From assembly GCA_946478635.1 (NCBI GenBank), contig CAMLCX010000306.1:1-6202 (forward strand): 6,202 bases of DNA, read 5' to 3'. The notes under the pieces are model-generated. The model made no database searches, had not been told where the DNA came from, and saw nothing but the letters and a program-made list of their open reading frames with translations. Positions 5,068 to 6,202 of the stretch are shown one piece after another. Each line of letters starts with the position of its first letter. Position 1 is the stretch's first letter. The DNA is from an uncultured Pseudomonadota bacterium. Its GTDB lineage: Bacteria > Desulfobacterota_B > Binatia > UBA9968. The translations under genes were made by a program, and so were the position numbers.

Positions 5068-6153
5068 ATGACTCTCATCCTCACGAATGAGGAAATCGAG
5101 ACTGTCTTCACATTGGACGAATGCTTCGACGTTCTGGAGCCGGCTCTGATAGACTTGGGGAACGGCGCGGCGATAAGCATGCCGCGTCAAGACCTGCTGG
5201 TGCCTGGCCCGGTCGATGCCAGCTATCACGGTCTCAAAACATCGTGCGCATCGTGGCCGCGCGCCGGTGTAACGACGATGCGACTGACCTCGGATGTACT
5301 CACCTGGCCCATCGTCGGCGGCAAGCAGCGCCGGGTGAAATTGCCGCTCGCGAACGGCAACAAATATGTGGGCTTGGTTTTTGTGTTTAGTACTGAGACC
5401 GGCGAGCTTTTGGCGATATTCCCCGACGGGCTCATGCAGGCGATTCGCGTCGGCGTCACTAACGCGCTCTCGGCAAAGTATCTGGCGCGCCAGGATTCCT
5501 CGATCATGGCGCTTTACGGTTCGGGCTGGCAGGCCGGGCCTGCGCTAACAGCCATGTGCAAGGTGTTGTCGATCAAAGAAGTGCGGGTTTTTAGTCCGAC
5601 GAAAGAAAATCGTGAAGCATTCGTCCGAAAAATGGGCCCAAGCACCGATGCGAAGTTGCGTGCAGTATCGTCTCCGGAAGAGGCTGCGCTGGGCGCGGAT
5701 ATTGCGTCTTTAGCGACCAACGCGCTCGATCCGTTTTTTCCGGCGTCATGGATCAATCCGGGCATGCATATCACCACCGTGCGGCCAAGCGAACTCACGC
5801 TCGACGCGTTGGTGCGCTGCGATCTGATCGCGGTGTCGACGCGCGAGGCGGCAAAGCTCTTTACGATTCCCGGCGAGGAGACCAAAGTGCCTGAATTCGG
5901 CAAGGGCGATTATGGCCGCGCGGAGTTGGAAAACACCGCCGCTGATTGGCGCCGCCAACCGGAATTATCCGAGATCATGGCCGGTAAAGTAGCGGGACGC
6001 AAAAACGCCGCCGATGTCACCTGCATGCTCAACCATCTCGGACTCGGGCTGCAGTTTTCGGCGGCTGCCGCAAGAGTTTATGAACTGGCGAAAGCACGCG
6101 GGGTGGGAAGGGAGTTGCCGGGCGAGTGGTTTTGCCAGGATGAGCACTCCTAG
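5068..6153 (+). CDS. Ornithine cyclodeaminase/mu-crystallin family protein (copy 2)
   Basis: A complete 361-residue Rossmann-fold protein of the ornithine cyclodeaminase/mu-crystallin family, paralogous to the minus-strand gene at 1506-2567. It begins MTLILTNEEI. K57 and R127 (AIRVGVTNAL) are shared with copy 1, the nucleotide loop is GSGWQA (151-156) and PGMHITTV is at 231-238. The C-terminus, GRELPGEWFCQD, mirrors copy 1's GREIPSEWFMQD. As in copy 1, arginine (R72, MRLTSDV) stands at the classical lysine position and the aspartate after PGMH is missing (RPSEL). A tryptophan within GSGWQA is unusual for this loop. The activity is probably an NAD(P)-dependent imine or amino-acid reaction, but not necessarily ornithine deamination. 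ATG at 5068 is chosen from the family N-terminus; no good Shine-Dalgarno sequence precedes it, so translation may be coupled to the MFS gene 23 bases upstream. Confidence 0.88.
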   Translation: MTLILTNEEIETVFTLDECFDVLEPALIDLGNGAAISMPRQDLLVPGPVDASYHGLKTSCASWPRAGVTTMRLTSDVLTWPIVGGKQRRVKLPLANGNKYVGLVFVFSTETGELLAIFPDGLMQAIRVGVTNALSAKYLARQDSSIMALYGSGWQAGPALTAMCKVLSIKEVRVFSPTKENREAFVRKMGPSTDAKLRAVSSPEEAALGADIASLATNALDPFFPASWINPGMHITTVRPSELTLDALVRCDLIAVSTREAAKLFTIPGEETKVPEFGKGDYGRAELENTAADWRRQPELSEIMAGKVAGRKNAADVTCMLNHLGLGLQFSAAAARVYELAKARGVGRELPGEWFCQDEHS

Positions 6154-6168
6154 TGTAGTGACTCTTAA

Positions 6169-6202
6169 ATGAAGGTGCTTATGGTTCGCCAGAACAAAGG
6201 CG
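6169..6202 (+). CDS. Possible start of a further gene, cut by the window end
   Basis: An open frame starts at ATG 6169 (MKVLMVRQNKG) and runs off the end. A second in-frame ATG at 6181 has GAAGG five bases upstream and may be the true start. It would be the third gene of the MFS-enzyme operon. Only eleven codons are visible, too few to recognise a family. Confidence 0.25.
   Translation, partial: MKVLMVRQNKG

Noticed and set aside
992..5398. AGTACTGAG occurring near 996 and again near 5390
   Set aside because: Nine shared bases inside two unrelated coding regions; consistent with coincidence.

Overview
The window reads as a piece of a Gram-negative bacterial chromosome. It has a moderately high G+C look (not calculated), dense genes, and a secreted solute-binding protein with a Sec signal peptide. 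Tandem Bug/TctC-type binding proteins beside ornithine-cyclodeaminase-like enzymes are what I would expect of a soil or sediment bacterium with a broad carboxylate or amino-acid diet, such as a deltaproteobacterium-like or similar environmental lineage. The lineage is a guess, because no rRNA, tRNA or other marker gene is present.

Layout. (1) 1-1415, plus strand: the 3' end of one TctC/Bug substrate-binding protein, then a complete second one (384-1415), a tandem paralogous pair. (2) 1506-2567, minus strand: an ornithine cyclodeaminase/mu-crystallin family protein, convergent with the binding proteins. (3) 2568-2939: a 372-base divergent intergenic region. It holds a perfect TTGACA -35-like hexamer, AT-rich near-palindromes and a 28-codon small ORF with a good Shine-Dalgarno sequence. 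(4) 2940-3419: a protein made of two CBS domains. (5) 3482-3712: a DUF167/YggU protein. Its start codon lies just downstream of an extended -10 box that is enclosed by a perfect 10-bp inverted repeat. (6) 3836-5044 and 5068-6153: an MFS transporter followed 23 bases later by a second ornithine-cyclodeaminase-like gene, probably one operon. (7) 6154-6202: the possible start of another gene.

How the genes may work together (inference): the binding proteins would capture a small carboxylate in the periplasm, the MFS protein would move a related compound across the inner membrane, and the two Rossmann-fold enzymes would act on an amino or imino acid. The two enzymes are about 55% identical over a 99-residue core. 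They share departures from the classical ornithine cyclodeaminase active site, so 'ornithine cyclodeaminase' should be read as a family name and not as an activity. The CBS and DUF167 genes between them look like ordinary housekeeping or regulatory genes. I found no CRISPR array, insertion sequence, phage gene or RNA gene. The most unusual DNA-level feature is the inverted repeat that brackets the DUF167 promoter.
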